NCBI GenBank assembly: GCA_003952965.2
Contig: CM025852.1
Coordinates: 23,460,308 to 23,524,307, forward strand
Length of the DNA: 64,000 bases
Source: Morella rubra
Lineage: Eukaryota > Streptophyta > Magnoliopsida > Fagales > Myricaceae
Direction: 5' to 3'
Positions 35,606-47,973 of the stretch are shown in pieces (the first letter of the stretch is position 1; each line of letters begins with the position of its first letter). The notes under the pieces were generated by a model, which ran no database searches, had not been told where the DNA came from, and worked only from the letters and a program-made list of their open reading frames with translations. A program made the position numbers and the translations under genes.

Positions 35606-37273
35606 AAAGGCTATTTACGTCTCCATGACTAATCTGACCCCCAACATGACAAATTAAAAAGTCAAATCCTCTCTGGGATAGAGAGGTCTTTGGGAACACT
35701 CTTATAGGTCCATCATTTCCAAACCATGAAAGTTTTAAGTAAAACCAGCTTTGACTGGTAGGCATGCTGGGAATCAAAAGGATGGATGCGTCAGCTCTGC
35801 ACGAGAAGATTTCATTTTGACCAGTGGCTCAAGAAAGTTTCACCATTGCGATGAGGATTTTCTGGTTCTGCAGCATTTTCAATGCTTCGTTCTACCAAAC
35901 AGGGCCAATAAAAGAGTCGGTAATAACACTCGGATATGTGCTGATTGACAACTACTTCCAGCGGAGGTAATTATCGTCTGGCAACACGGTTTTGTTGCTT
36001 TTAGAGGTAATTAATAAGGTTTATGCTGTTGTTTCTTTTACTGTAGAGACGGAAAATGCTTGGGAAGGGAAATGCGCGATGCGCTGGTTGGTGACAGCAT
36101 AGAAAACACAGACTTCCAGCGTGTCATTCGTCTCTTGCTACTTGTTATTGTTCAAACTGATGCTCAATCATAGGGCTCTGAGTTGTTTGGGATTCACGAG
36201 AGATCTTCTAGAAATAAGAACTATTTGCGGCTTAAGCCCCAAATATTGTGTTCACCGCCCAATATTTTCTCTCTCCAAAATTTTCACTCCAATAAAATAA
36301 CTCACTAAAATTTTCTCTCTTCATCAAATCATCACTTTTCACTCTAAATAAATATAAAAAATTAATTTCAATTATTACTTTTTTCACTTTTTTACTAACT
36401 ATAATATCTTAAAATTTTCATCACTTCAAATTTTCACATCCGAACACTATGTTACTGTTACCGTGCTTTCCAAACTAGACGGCATCCGGGTTTTTCTTCC
36501 TAGTCCATATCTCCCATTGCCATGGTAATTTGCCAAAGCAGAGCGAAACTAGATTACGAATCCTAGATATATGTAAGGACGGGATGTGGCCATCGTGGTT
36601 CAGGTTAAGCCCCAAGCGTTGATTTTGCGATTTCGGATTTTGTTGGTTTAAATGTGGAAAAAACAAAAACTGAAGAGCTTCGTCAAACGTCTAGCTTCCT
36701 GTTTATAACTTTCTAGGTTGTTCATTGAGTGGCGTCGAAAATTTCGCTAAAGTTCAATCGATGTTTTCAATGCATTTGTTAGTTACTACAGATTCTATGG
36801 CGCCATTGGACCTTGTCAACTGTGGAAGTCGAGAACTCCCCCACCGCCTAGATTGAACATTTGTGCTCCAAATAGGAGATGGAAAACATTACGAATGGTG
36901 TCCACAAACTAATGGAAAAGGGATGCATAATTCTTGTATTTGTAGGTCTTGAAGCAGAAGAATTGTATATAGCAATTTTTGAAAATTGCGTCTCCGCTTG
37001 GAGGGAAAGCTCATGAATTTCAAATTCGGACAAAGTCCCCGTAAAACGAGTTCGCACCAAACCCATAGGCCTTTAAAAAGACAAAAGACAAAATTTTTGA
37101 AATTGAGGGAGGGAGGAGTAACACATTTCCAAATAGAAATTATTGATTAAAAGAAAAAGAAAATCGAATTCGCCTTGTGGGCAAGGTCAGAGACTTGTAG
37201 AACCTGGCTGTACTATCTCCTCTGCAACCACCCCAACCAACAACTTCACCTCAGACCTACTCGAGAGAGAGAT

Positions 37274-37314
<41 letters not shown>

Positions 37315-37323
37315 TGATCAGGT
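35606..37323. other. Intergenic between the TPR and NAIP-like genes
   Basis: The first few hundred bases are likely 3' UTR. The area 36250-36450 is AT-rich with repeated TTTTCWCT words and may be another decayed MITE, but no terminal repeats were found. The end is the promoter and leader of the next gene, including a long GA repeat. Confidence 0.45.
37280..37311. repeat. (GA)n microsatellite in the leader of the NAIP-like gene
   Basis: Sixteen GA units, preceded by further GA-rich sequence from 37263. The tract ends 12 bases before the start codon at 37324, so it is almost certainly transcribed. Confidence 0.9.
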
Positions 37324-40300
37324 ATGGCGCACAGCAGTGTTGGGAGTGCGGGCCCGGATTTTGAGCTAGCGGATGAGATCCTGGAGGTGATACCGACCGA
37401 TCCATATGACCAGCTCGATCTGGCGCGCAAGATCACGTCCCTGGCCATTGCCTCGCGCGTGTCCAAGCTCGAGACCGAGTTGGGCCGCATGCGCCGCATG
37501 CTCCAAGAGAAGGACAGCCTTGTCTCGGAGCTCGAGGAGAAGGTCTCCCGTCTCGACCACGCCCACCAGGAGGCCGACTCCAGGCTCAAAATCGCGCTCG
37601 ACGAGAATGTATGGTCTCTTCTTTTCTTTAAATTCTCTACAATTAGGGATGCGGAAATGAAAGAAATAACGAAATCTCTAATCTTGACTTTTTAGTTCTC
37701 CGCAACGACACTGGGCATCTGAATCTTTAGTTGAATCATTTGAAACTGATTCTTGCTCCTTTCTTTCTGATTTCTTTCTCTGAAACTTGTCTTTTTAATT
37801 GAAGATGAAGCTTTCGAGGGAACGAGATTCGTTGGCAATGACTGCAAAGAAACTTGGCCGTGACCTGGCAAAGGTGAAGTTTTGATGTTTGTCTGCGGTT
37901 GAATTCTAGCAATCTCGTTGTTCATCTGATGGGGTTATTTTAACTTCTGTTCCATTTATCATGCAACTGTTCTTTTGTGATCGAAGAACAAAACTTTTGT
38001 GCTGCAAGTAGCGGAATAATTTAAATTGGGGCTGTTATTCAGCAAAAAAAAAAAAAAGGTATAAATTGGGCTGCCTTTTTGTTTTCTTTTCTTTCAGTAT
38101 TGATGGCGAAAGGTAGTAGATGGACTGTTATCTAGAAACGGTGATCAGAATAGAACGGTAGGATTGGTCTCAACCAACGCAGATACTATTGATAAACAAC
38201 TTTTTTTCTGGTGTTAACATCAACTTCAGGAATTATAAGCAGTTTCATTTTTAAGACGATCTGCTTCAACCAGCCAGAAAAAAGTCACTCTAAGCCCAGC
38301 TTATATGACCTAATAACGTGGTTGGCCCTCCTAGGTGATGTTCAATGGCGGCAAAAATTTGATATTGGGGCTTTTAGATAGTACTTTTGTGTAATGTGGT
38401 GGGCTTTCAAATGTTGAAAGTTTTACCAGGATGAAGGGAGTGAAGAATTCAACAACCAAATGATGTCCTTGAGCTACATCCACATCCGTAATTTCTCAAA
38501 GGAGACAATCTTGACTCAGCGAGTAACTTCAGAAAGATTTCAACATGCTAATCCCGTGTCAATGGTTGCCTGTTTGAATTTGTTGTTGTGATTTTAATTG
38601 ATTTACGTAAAATTTAACCATATGTTAAACATCTTTTTTCTTTAGGTTCAAACTCCTTCCATTCACAAGATTGAACATTAGGAGTAGAAAACCTGGGTTC
38701 ATGGCTCTCCAGGGACACTAGCTTTCTTGGAGCTGACTTATAGCTAAAATAAACCCAAAATGCTAGACCTTCATGAGAATATAATGATTGGCTTACTAAA
38801 GCATTTTTAATAGCTGACTTTAGTCCAGCATTGCAACGGCATTGATGCCCAAAACGTCATTGTTTGACCTTTCAAGTTTTGTGTAAGGATATAGAATTTT
38901 CATGTTGTCATTTATTTTCTAGTTATATCTGTATCAATAAGTAGACCTGTCCGTTCTATGATGATTCTACCTGTGCTGATGGAACTCTTTGCTAGATTTA
39001 TTGTTCAACTTAGTGGTCCAACCATTTTTGGTGCCCTGCTTTCTGGCCCCTTGTTTTGAATTTCGTTCTTTTGTTACTTTCTATTTGGTTTGTTTAACTT
39101 ATGTGCTGCTACCAAATTATCTGTATTGTGGATATGAAAGCCTCTTTGATAAAAGTGCTGGCATGCTTTTTTTCTGAATTACCAGTTGGAGCAATTTAAG
39201 AGACAACTGATGCAGTCCCTAAACGATGACACTTCCACTGTAAGATCTCCTCATTCGTCTCTCTTGATTGTTCTCATTTACCGTTATTTTCTTTTCTTTA
39301 ACATGCACATTTCATATGATTTATATGAAACTATTGTCGTGATTTTTAACCAATCATTTTCCTCAGAAACTAATAATCTGTGACCTCTTATTTTAGCAGC
39401 CAGCTGAAACTATTGATATTGGAACCTGTGACCAATCAGTTCCAAGGGCGTATCCGGATTCGGGTACTGTTTACCACTCTTAACGAAATTTTTGATGATG
39501 ATGATTGTGTTACAATCTAATATTTTTTGTCAAATGTTTAGCTTGTTCTCAAGGGTCTCATGTTTCTTTCTTTTATGTTGCCTGCCACTTGGTGGGCATC
39601 ATGTGTTTATATTTCTAATGTTTACAGATGAGTGGACAAATGGCTACAAGGTACATCAATCCGATGAAGGTACACGAGTTGCTCAATCTTCTATATCTTC
39701 ATTATTCTTTAATTAGGCATCCACATGTCTGTATTTGCTTCAATTTGCAACAATAATTATTTCCTTCCCTTAGAAAAATGAAGAGCTTCAAGTGCATGAG
39801 AGATATGCAACATAATTATGTGAAAATATTATATGTTTTGCACCATCGTAATTACTTGTTGTCCATTATAGATCATTAGTCTAGTCACAAAACTCAGTAG
39901 ATGCTTTGGACTTATATCAAGTTATTGTAGTTACAAGTTTACTCATTTTAGCTACTTTCTGGTCCACCAGCGTCAAGGAATGCGGCACAAAGGTTTTCTA
40001 TAACTCCATATATCACACCACGGCTTACACCAACTGGAACTCCAAAAGTTATTTCCACGAGTGTGTCCCCTAGAGGCTATTCTGCAGTTGGATCTCCCAA
40101 GAGAACTTCTGGTACGATGTCTCCCACAAAACTGCCATCCGAAGGAAGGACTATCCTCCCTTCGTGGTACTCATCAAGCCAGCAGTCATCAGCAGCAAAC
40201 TCTCCTCCTCGCGTGCGTCCACATCCAGGTTTTCAGGAGTTATTGCAATTTCAGCATACTTTCTTTTGAGCTTTTTGCTGCTTTCAAGAACCAGCTTCCT

Positions 40301-40931
40301 CCTTTTTGCAAGTGTAGGCTGTCATGCAACTGTTGATACACCCTCTTATACCTTCCAAAACGTTCCAGTGTATTTTTGTTAGTGGGGTGTTTTATAAACG
40401 ATGAGAGTCTGCTGGTTAGAATTATGCATCTATCATGTTCTGTAGATTGTTTCATTCCTGTCATCTCAGTACACTTTTGTGTTTTTGCGGTGAAAAAAAC
40501 TGTTTAGGGCGCACTCCTCGAATTGACGGAAAGGAATTTTTTCGACAGGCAAGGTGAGTTCCACGATCTTTATTGTTAACATTTATTGACTAATTTGCTG
40601 CAGTAATAATGGGGCCTATACAGACCGATTTACGTACCTATGTAATCCAGGAGTAGGCTATCATATGAGCAGTTCAGTGCATTTCTGGCTAATATCAAGG
40701 AACTTAATGCTCAAAAGCAAACACGAGAGGTAATGATTTGTTGAATTCCTAGTTATTTGCTACTTTACTCAGTTAAAGTGCTTGCACTCGGTATTGTCTA
40801 CCACACTGGGTTAATGGTTTGTACTTATTTCCTTTCAGGAAACTCTGAGGAAAGCAGAAGAGATATTTGGGATGGATAACAAAGATCTTTTCTTATCATT
40901 TCAAGGACTTCTAAACCGCAACACACACTAG
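37324..40931 (+). CDS. At4g15545-like coiled-coil protein (NAI2-interacting protein family)
   Basis: Nine exons: 37324-37608, 37805-37873, 39186-39239, 39397-39463, 39628-39669, 39971-40228, 40508-40553, 40651-40729 and 40839-40931. They join in phase to 330 residues. The N terminus (FELADEILEVIPTDPYDQLD) and the following coiled coil (about 35-130, KLETELGRMRRMLQEKDSLV) are typical. The middle is Ser/Pro/Thr-rich (SITPYITPRLTPTGTPK; PSWYSSSQQSSAANSPP), likely disordered. The C-terminal helical block GKEFFRQAR, RLSYEQFSAFLANIKELNAQ and TLRKAEEIFG is the family signature. Known members (NAIP1-3 in Arabidopsis, from memory) bind NAI2 and help form ER bodies and related ER compartments; that role here is inference. 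Exons 4-6 are small and the acceptors at 39397 (CAG/CAG) and 39971 are the least certain boundaries. Confidence 0.9.
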
Positions 40932-42185
40932 GAACTCAGAAGTACATTGCTTGTGGTGGATTTTAATAGTGGTATGTCTATGTTTAGCCACCATCTTCCC
41001 CCTTCCTCCCCCTCCTTCTTTCTTTCTGTTTTTGGGTGAAATTAGCAGCAATCTCCTCCCCACATTTCCAACACAAGGTTTCACAAGAGAGTGTGATACC
41101 TCTTTCTCTTTGAGGTCTGACATAGCAGAGGCCCTGTGATGTGCACGTAAGGATAGAGACCTTTTCAGTTTGATTCAAATTGATCTCTAAATGCATGTGC
41201 CTTTGAAGCCAAGTAGAAATACATCAAACATAAAGCATCATCAGGAGATAATAACTTCAGCATTGCATTATCTTCAAATGGTGATTAGTATGAAGGTTTG
41301 AGCCTTCTGTGTTCCTCTAAACTTTCCTTGCACTAGCCTATAGAGAGCTTTATGAAGAGAATGAAGCAGTTGGGACTCCATTTCTCAGGAAGGTGGAGCT
41401 TCTTTTTGAACTTTTTTCTAAGAAACTGATTAAAAGGTGATACTCATAGGACTGTCATTTCCCTCTTAATGTGGAAAGGCACACTTTTGGTCTAAGATAC
41501 CAAAGAATCTCAGTGAATTAGAATGTTGCCATCAGACTTTGACAGAGCAAGCAGATACAAACAGGGTAGCAACTTAGTCGTTTTAGGAATACCATGGGTA
41601 ACTTGAGAATATCCTCATATCAATATCTTCTCATGGCACATGATAAATGATGCACGCCAGCCATGAAATTCTTGAATCCACAGGGTTCCTTTGCTTAGAA
41701 ATAGTGGGGATAAGAATAATTTTGGCTTAAGAAATTAGTGAAGTGCATTAAAATATTGAGTGTGTGAACAAATAAAAGTGGAAATGAGAGATTGGGAAAT
41801 GGTGGGTTCAGGACCTCCAACGATATGAATGTGTGTGGACAAATGGGACAACTTACATTGATTAAAGGAGCAACCATGTTTAAAGAGTACATCTCACTTC
41901 TAGACTTGAGCTTGCATCGCAGGAGAGATTACTATCTATGAAATGCTGCTACTGGAATTTAGAGTGGAAGCAATGAATTCTCAGCTACTTGCTTTTAACT
42001 ATTTAAGCACTAAGCTGTGTTGAAGACCTGAAATTTTTTTTGTTAGGAAGTTTGTAACTCAAGCAACTCAATTATGATGATGCAGTGATACTTAACAGTT
42101 TAGGATTTTCAACATTGAGTAGGACACAATTATTGTTGGAGAATTTAGTTATATTGGAACTTATATTAGACATACTTAACATAAA

Positions 42186-42514
42186 AAATCTGGATTGTTT
42201 GTGGATTCGTTGGCTAAGGCAATTTGGAACATGATTCCATCTTGCATTTGGTGGTATCTTTGGAGAGAACGTAATAGTCGTTGTTTTGAGGATTTGCTTC
42301 GTCAGGGGTTCATTTACAGGGTGTTTTTACGCATTTCCTATTTTTATGGGTTAATGCCATGTGGGGGGGTCCTTTTCTTGACTACCAGGATTTTATTAGC
42401 TTTTTCGCTTGTATGTTTTAAGTGCATTCAGTACAAACTTTGTACTGTTTTCACCTTTGCATTTTCTTTTTAATGACATGAGCTTACTTATCAAAAATAA
42501 ATAAATCTGGATTG
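42186..42514 (+). mobile_element. 5'-truncated LINE (L1-type) with a 12-bp target duplication
   Basis: The insert 42198-42502 codes [20 protein letters not shown] followed by RCFED, the typical C-terminal segment of plant LINE ORF2 just downstream of the zinc-binding domain, and ends in an A-rich tail (TTATCAAAAATAAAT). The sequence AAATCTGGATTG stands on both sides, at 42186-42197 and 42503-42514, an exact 12-bp target-site duplication. Truncation at the 5' end plus such a duplication is what target-primed reverse transcription leaves. Confidence 0.85.
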
Positions 42515-43456
42515 ATCCTGATGCAAAATATTCTCAAAGCAGACATGAAATGATTCATTTGAAAACATTAATGGGAAATGTCTTTTTTGGGAGTGATAGT
42601 AACTCTCTTGGGTCTCTTGTCCTAGGATAAAAGGAGATAAGTAAGTGTCAATGACTTTTCTTGGCAATATTTTCCAATGTGACAGTAAAGGGGCTGCTCT
42701 TGGTTCTGGGAAAATCAGAAAGATGTCCTCTGTAAAGGGGATAGAAAGAGTTACCCCTAGGTATTCCACATGTTAGGACCTGTCTTCCCACTCTATTGTT
42801 GCTCTATGCATATTTCAAAACGTGCATTTCCTAGCCTTCTCATTAAGGATCTGAAATCTTGAATTAATATGTTTGGATTGTGTATGGCTATTACTGAGTG
42901 CAGATAAAATGGCAATTATTTGGCAGGTTGTGGATCGAACTTGTTCCTTGCCACTTTGAGTGGCCTCTTATTTTCCGAAATGCAATTCCTAATCAATTTG
43001 AGCAGCTGTAGTTGAGCGAGCAAGAGAAGGGTTTTGTAGGTTAAACATTTCACGTAATAGGCAGGTATGCTGTGTATATAAGTGAGTTGATCTCCTAAAA
43101 TTTCCTGTAAAGAGGGTTTCTCTTCAATGAATCTGTTGTATTGCACCTGCTCTCTCTATCTCTGAGACAATTACTTGGTGAATGCTAATTGTTCCAGATA
43201 ACTTGATAACGTAAACCTCCTGGATCCTGTTTCAGACAATTAGTTGGTGTATGCTGTGTGCTTACTTGTGCTTGGCCTATGGATGATTGTGTCATGCTTA
43301 CGAAGGCTTATTCCTCTAGAGACTTGGATTTTGCTATAACACGAGGCTCATTATGCCTTGAGATTTACGCATGTCATCTTACTTTAGCAGCATTTTTTCC
43401 CTTTTGATATGGTGGGACTTGTATGGGTCCGTTCTTTTGAGTCATTTTAGACACCC

Positions 43457-43473
43457 GCCCCCCCCCCCCCCCC
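43457..43473. repeat. Poly-C tract
   Basis: A run of C in intergenic DNA; its length is uncertain in sequencing. No feature depends on it. Confidence 0.75.
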
Positions 43474-46400
43474 TAAGTGTCCGTCCTAGCCAACGTGAAG
43501 GATTAAGAAGAGGAACCAGTATAATGTTTTTAATTCTTTGGGTAATTGGACCCAGTATAATGTTATTTTATGTGTTGTGTTATATCTTTATGAATAAAGA
43601 GAATTCTGCATGTAATTTCCTTGACTTTTAGAAGAATCCTGCAGATCTTCAGAAACATTATTTAAGTGGCGAGTCAGACATTTAAGTTTAATTATTCTAA
43701 TTAGTTTTACTTAACGTTCAAGAAACAAGTTTAGGGTATCCCCCCTCCCCGCGTGGGGGCTATCTAGCTGAACTGCGTTTTGATTCTTATATTTCATTCG
43801 AAATATTGGGACCTAGAAAAGCAGTCTGATTGCGTTCGGGGAAGTGAGGAATACCAACCTAAGTTGGAATAGAGAAAATGTATATATGTTGTTGGATAAA
43901 GAGGCAGACAAATCTATGACCGAGGATCTCAGCTTGCTTAGAAACACAAAAGAAGTGTACTAGGGAATAGAATAATTCTTGTTTGGAATTCAGGAAAAGT
44001 TGCCGTGGTGATTTACCCAACAAAATAAAAGAACGTGCTGTAGTGATCTTATGCTCGAAACTCAGACCAAAGATTCAATCTAGTCAATATCCACCATGGC
44101 ACGTCCCGACATGAGCTTGTTAGACCACGGATATTTGGGGCCACAGATATGTTGAAGATATGGAACTTGGGATTATGTTAGATTATTAAGGTTCATATAT
44201 ATCTATATATATAATTCTTCATGAATTATCATAGGGGATTGATACCCAACCAACAAGGGCTTCTTTTGTTTTCCCCGTAATAAAACAATTGAGAATTATG
44301 CCATTTTTGCTGAGTACATTTGAATTATATTCCTTTTCAAAGTGTCGTAGACTCCTGCTCACTATATGGTTCTCAATTATCACTCCCCAATTTAAATTAT
44401 TCCTTAAAATAAATCATGCAGCCAATTGAATTAGGGCACATAGGTAGTACTAGAAGTGACTGATGCTTACAAGGTCAGTAAACTCCTCCACCAGAAAGCA
44501 ACTGTCTGGAAGTTAATTGTAGGTTCTATATATATTCACTCAAATATCTTTTTTCTAGTTTGCCTTGCCTGTGTAGGGGGAACTAATTGCCCAATAAAAA
44601 TCAAAAATCAAAAATCAAAAGTGTGAACACAAAGGAAAAATAATATCTCACTTGTTTGCTACATATGAACATGATGATGGGACAGAGAAACATAAGTAAT
44701 AGAAACGCTACCACAATACCCGAATCATAAGTCTTATTGATAGAAGGAAAGTTGTATGATGTAGCTTTTTATAGGTTCTTGAGCAACTGAATCTTAAACT
44801 GGTATAGATATTCCATAAACCCTAAATAATTGGTGGCTTACTTGCCTATTTAGCAAGAAATTAGTATTAATGCTGAACCCCCCGCCACAAAAAGGGCATT
44901 TTGTTTCTAGGTCCCACAATCACGCCTTTAGGATGCCAGGGAGTTTTGCTGCCCTTTGTTTATAGGTCAGAGTTTTCTTGGTAAAGAGACTTAAATAATT
45001 ACTTACCTTAAAAGCACCGTTTTTAACATCTGCAAGTGGGCATTAATGGTCAGGCTGGTTGTGCAGCTGATGGGATGGAAAGGCTAACCAGAAGCACCCG
45101 ATACTATTTGTACCCTCTGAACAAAGATCTTCCATTCTCTCTAATCTGTATATGATTCTGCTTTCTTTCTTCTTCTTCTTTTTTTGTGGCAAATAGCCAA
45201 AGAATGTGTTAAAATTTGAGCCAGAAGCCTCCCTGCAGATCAAAAATACCCTCTACATGACTTCAGTTCCACTCTGAACTTATGTAAATATAGTAATTTG
45301 ATTTCTGTCAGTATAATCAAGAGGAGAAAGTTAGGAATCTTTTCAGGATAGCAAGAGATCGTGCCAATGTATTTTTTTTGCTCCTTTTTCTGAGAAATCT
45401 TTTTTGAACCAGATACCCCTTCAAATACAGAACAAAAGCTTCGACAAAGGAAAATGCTACTGGTGGACCTCTTTGTTTCTGCCTTGTGATCGTTAAAGTG
45501 CATAGCTAGGCAGATGCATATATTTGCCATTTGGCGGTCCGCTCGGTTTCGGTGGCTCTCTAATTCCGGCTTGACTTTTTATCTTAGGTTGTGTTTCTGT
45601 TTGTTTTGGCCCTGGTTGGTTTTAGTTATTATTTTTCTTGTTTTCGGCTTTATGGTAGGCCTTTCCATTTTTCTATGGATCTTTTTTTGACCTTTCGATA
45701 GATTTTATTGTGTCTAAGTTGTCACCGCTTTTATTATTAGTCCGTATAAATCTCGGCAATTATATTTATTATTATCGGCCACCCGTTTTCTCTGCTTAAC
45801 ATTAAATATACAATGATTTTCTCAATCCCTTTTTAAGATCATGCTAGTTTTTTTTTTTTTTTTACAGCCTTATGTAGGTTTATTTTTATATCATTTAAAT
45901 TTTTTAAATGCAAGTCTCATGACATTATTCTAAAAAATAACGAGATGTTGTGAACTAGGTATATTATAACTTGTCGCAAAACAAATATTCTTCTAGTTTA
46001 TTAAGCACCATAAGCAGAAGCGCACACATGCATGCATCCTCCAAATCCCAATTGCTTTCTAGAATTAGATGCAGGAAGAAGCTCATCAATTCTAAGCAAA
46101 GTATATATATGTCTCTAAACTAGTGTCAACATTTCAGTTCCGCGAGTGATAGTTAACTATCTCTCACCTAGTTTTTGCGATATGCAATTTAGACTGTTAT
46201 TTTATAAGAAGAAGGTTATAGTCAGTATTATCAAGATCTCAGAAATTAATTACATTTAAATATAAAAATATTTTTTTTTTATCACATTTTATATCTTTTT
46301 TATAAATAAAGATTTTTTTAACTTATAATATATTAACTCATAATATAAAATACAGTTATAAAAAAATTTTTCTGTGAAGCTAGATATTACTGATTATAAT

Positions 46401-47831
46401 ATACGTGCAAGTGTCATTTTGATCTGACCGTTGCGGGCGCGGCATCGTAACGGCAAAAAGAGCAAGGAAAAGAAGCTTGTGGGGATATATCTTGTACTTC
46501 GATTTATGGGTACATAATCTTACAAGCCCATGTGTGAGATTCCTAATCTATGTGTAGGTCAGATCTTTAGACAGTACTACTAATGTGCGTACAGCTTTAA
46601 ACATTAGAAGAATAGTATTTCACATGAGGCCGGCCTCTATTTCCCCTTTAAGTTTCCTACAATTATTTTTTTTTTCCTTCCGCTGCTAAGCTGCCCACTT
46701 CTTCATCGGATATACATTTTTTTTTTCTAATCAGATTTATAGGTCGGTTTACACGTATTTTGATTATTCTCAAGATATGTGCAGTCCTTCGTCCTACATA
46801 AATCGAATAATTATTAGGTTAAAAATTTTAAAAATAATCTTAACGAATTAGTAATACCTACAAAGTAATTTATATCTTAATTAGTTTTATTAATCCTTAG
46901 TATGAATAGAAAATAATGAAAAGAAAATGAGTAGAAATAAAAAAATCTTTTTTAAAATTTCTTTAGAAAAGTTTGATATGGGAAAAGATGCAAGTCGGAG
47001 TTATCACGTAATGTTTGGAAACTTTCATGTATATCTTAAAGGTTTGAAAACTTTCATGTATATCTTTAGATACCTTAAGACAAAAGAATTTAAGATGTTT
47101 GTGAGATATAAGAGAGAGAATCGAAATGGATCATGATTAAACTAGTTGGTAGTAGATAAGCATTTGGGAATATTTGATCAAGATTTTGGAAGAACGAGAA
47201 AAAAGGTCATGGAAGATGACTAAAAATGGTTGTATGGTTCGGTCCACGTACGTCATAGTAAAACAACCAATTATTTATCCTATGCAGAAAGATTAATATG
47301 ATCTAATTAATGCCTATCAATTTACTTAATTGCCATATTCCAACAATATTGGCTGTGATGGAATTTTTGAAATTACTACAATATATATATATATAATCAA
47401 GATTATTTAATCTGATTTGTATGCTGACGTGGCAAGCTGCAAAAAGAACAATTTTATGGAGGAATTAAAATTTATTTTGAAATATATATTAATATTTATA
47501 ATATTGTTGAGTTATGCCAAACAATATACGTGTTAGGGATACAGTACTCGCCAATCACAAACAGAAATGGGTAGGGGAGTAGTACTTTGGTTAGACAAAT
47601 TAACTAAAAGCCCAACTAAAGAACTGATTTAGTTACGATGTTGACGCGTTTACAGCTTAAACCCAAACAGTACACACTAAGTTACAGCTTAAGATACAGT
47701 AAAGTGACAGCCCAGTTAGTTTTTTAAGCTGCCCGGCATCCTAATTTTGTCCTTGAAGATGTGTGCCGGTAGCTGCCCCTGCAGAAACAACAACTTGGCC
47801 AAAAAGCCAGTTACACGTACACTGCCACATT

Positions 47832-47841
47832 GCTATATATT
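47832..47841 (+). promoter_or_regulatory. Possible TATA box of the CCT-motif gene
   Basis: GCTATATATT lies about 135 bases upstream of the ATG at 47974, next to a CT-rich leader (TTCTCTCTCCCC at 47886). The position fits a leader of about 100 bases. Consensus only. Confidence 0.4.
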
Positions 47842-47973
47842 CTGGCTCGGCCGCGAAAAGGGTCAGTGTCACACAGCGCCGAGAGTTCTCTCTCCCCATA
47901 TCCACTTCCAATTAACTAATTAGCTAGCGCGCACCCCGCCCCCACCTCTTTCCTTTCCTATAGTACCTCTCCA

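Larger units (their letters stand above)
40932..47973. other. Long intergenic region with a LINE fragment
   Basis: The only recognisable element is the LINE fragment at 42198-42502. Other items: a poly-C tract at 43457-43473, an (AAAAATC)n stretch at about 44597-44619, and AT-rich low-complexity DNA from 45840 to 47520. Open frames are short and unsupported. The last few hundred bases are the promoter of the CCT gene. Confidence 0.5.

Noticed and set aside
37187..37589. Minus-strand frames with Ser-Leu repeats over the NAIP leader
   Set aside because: Translations of the GA microsatellite and antisense of a firm coding exon.
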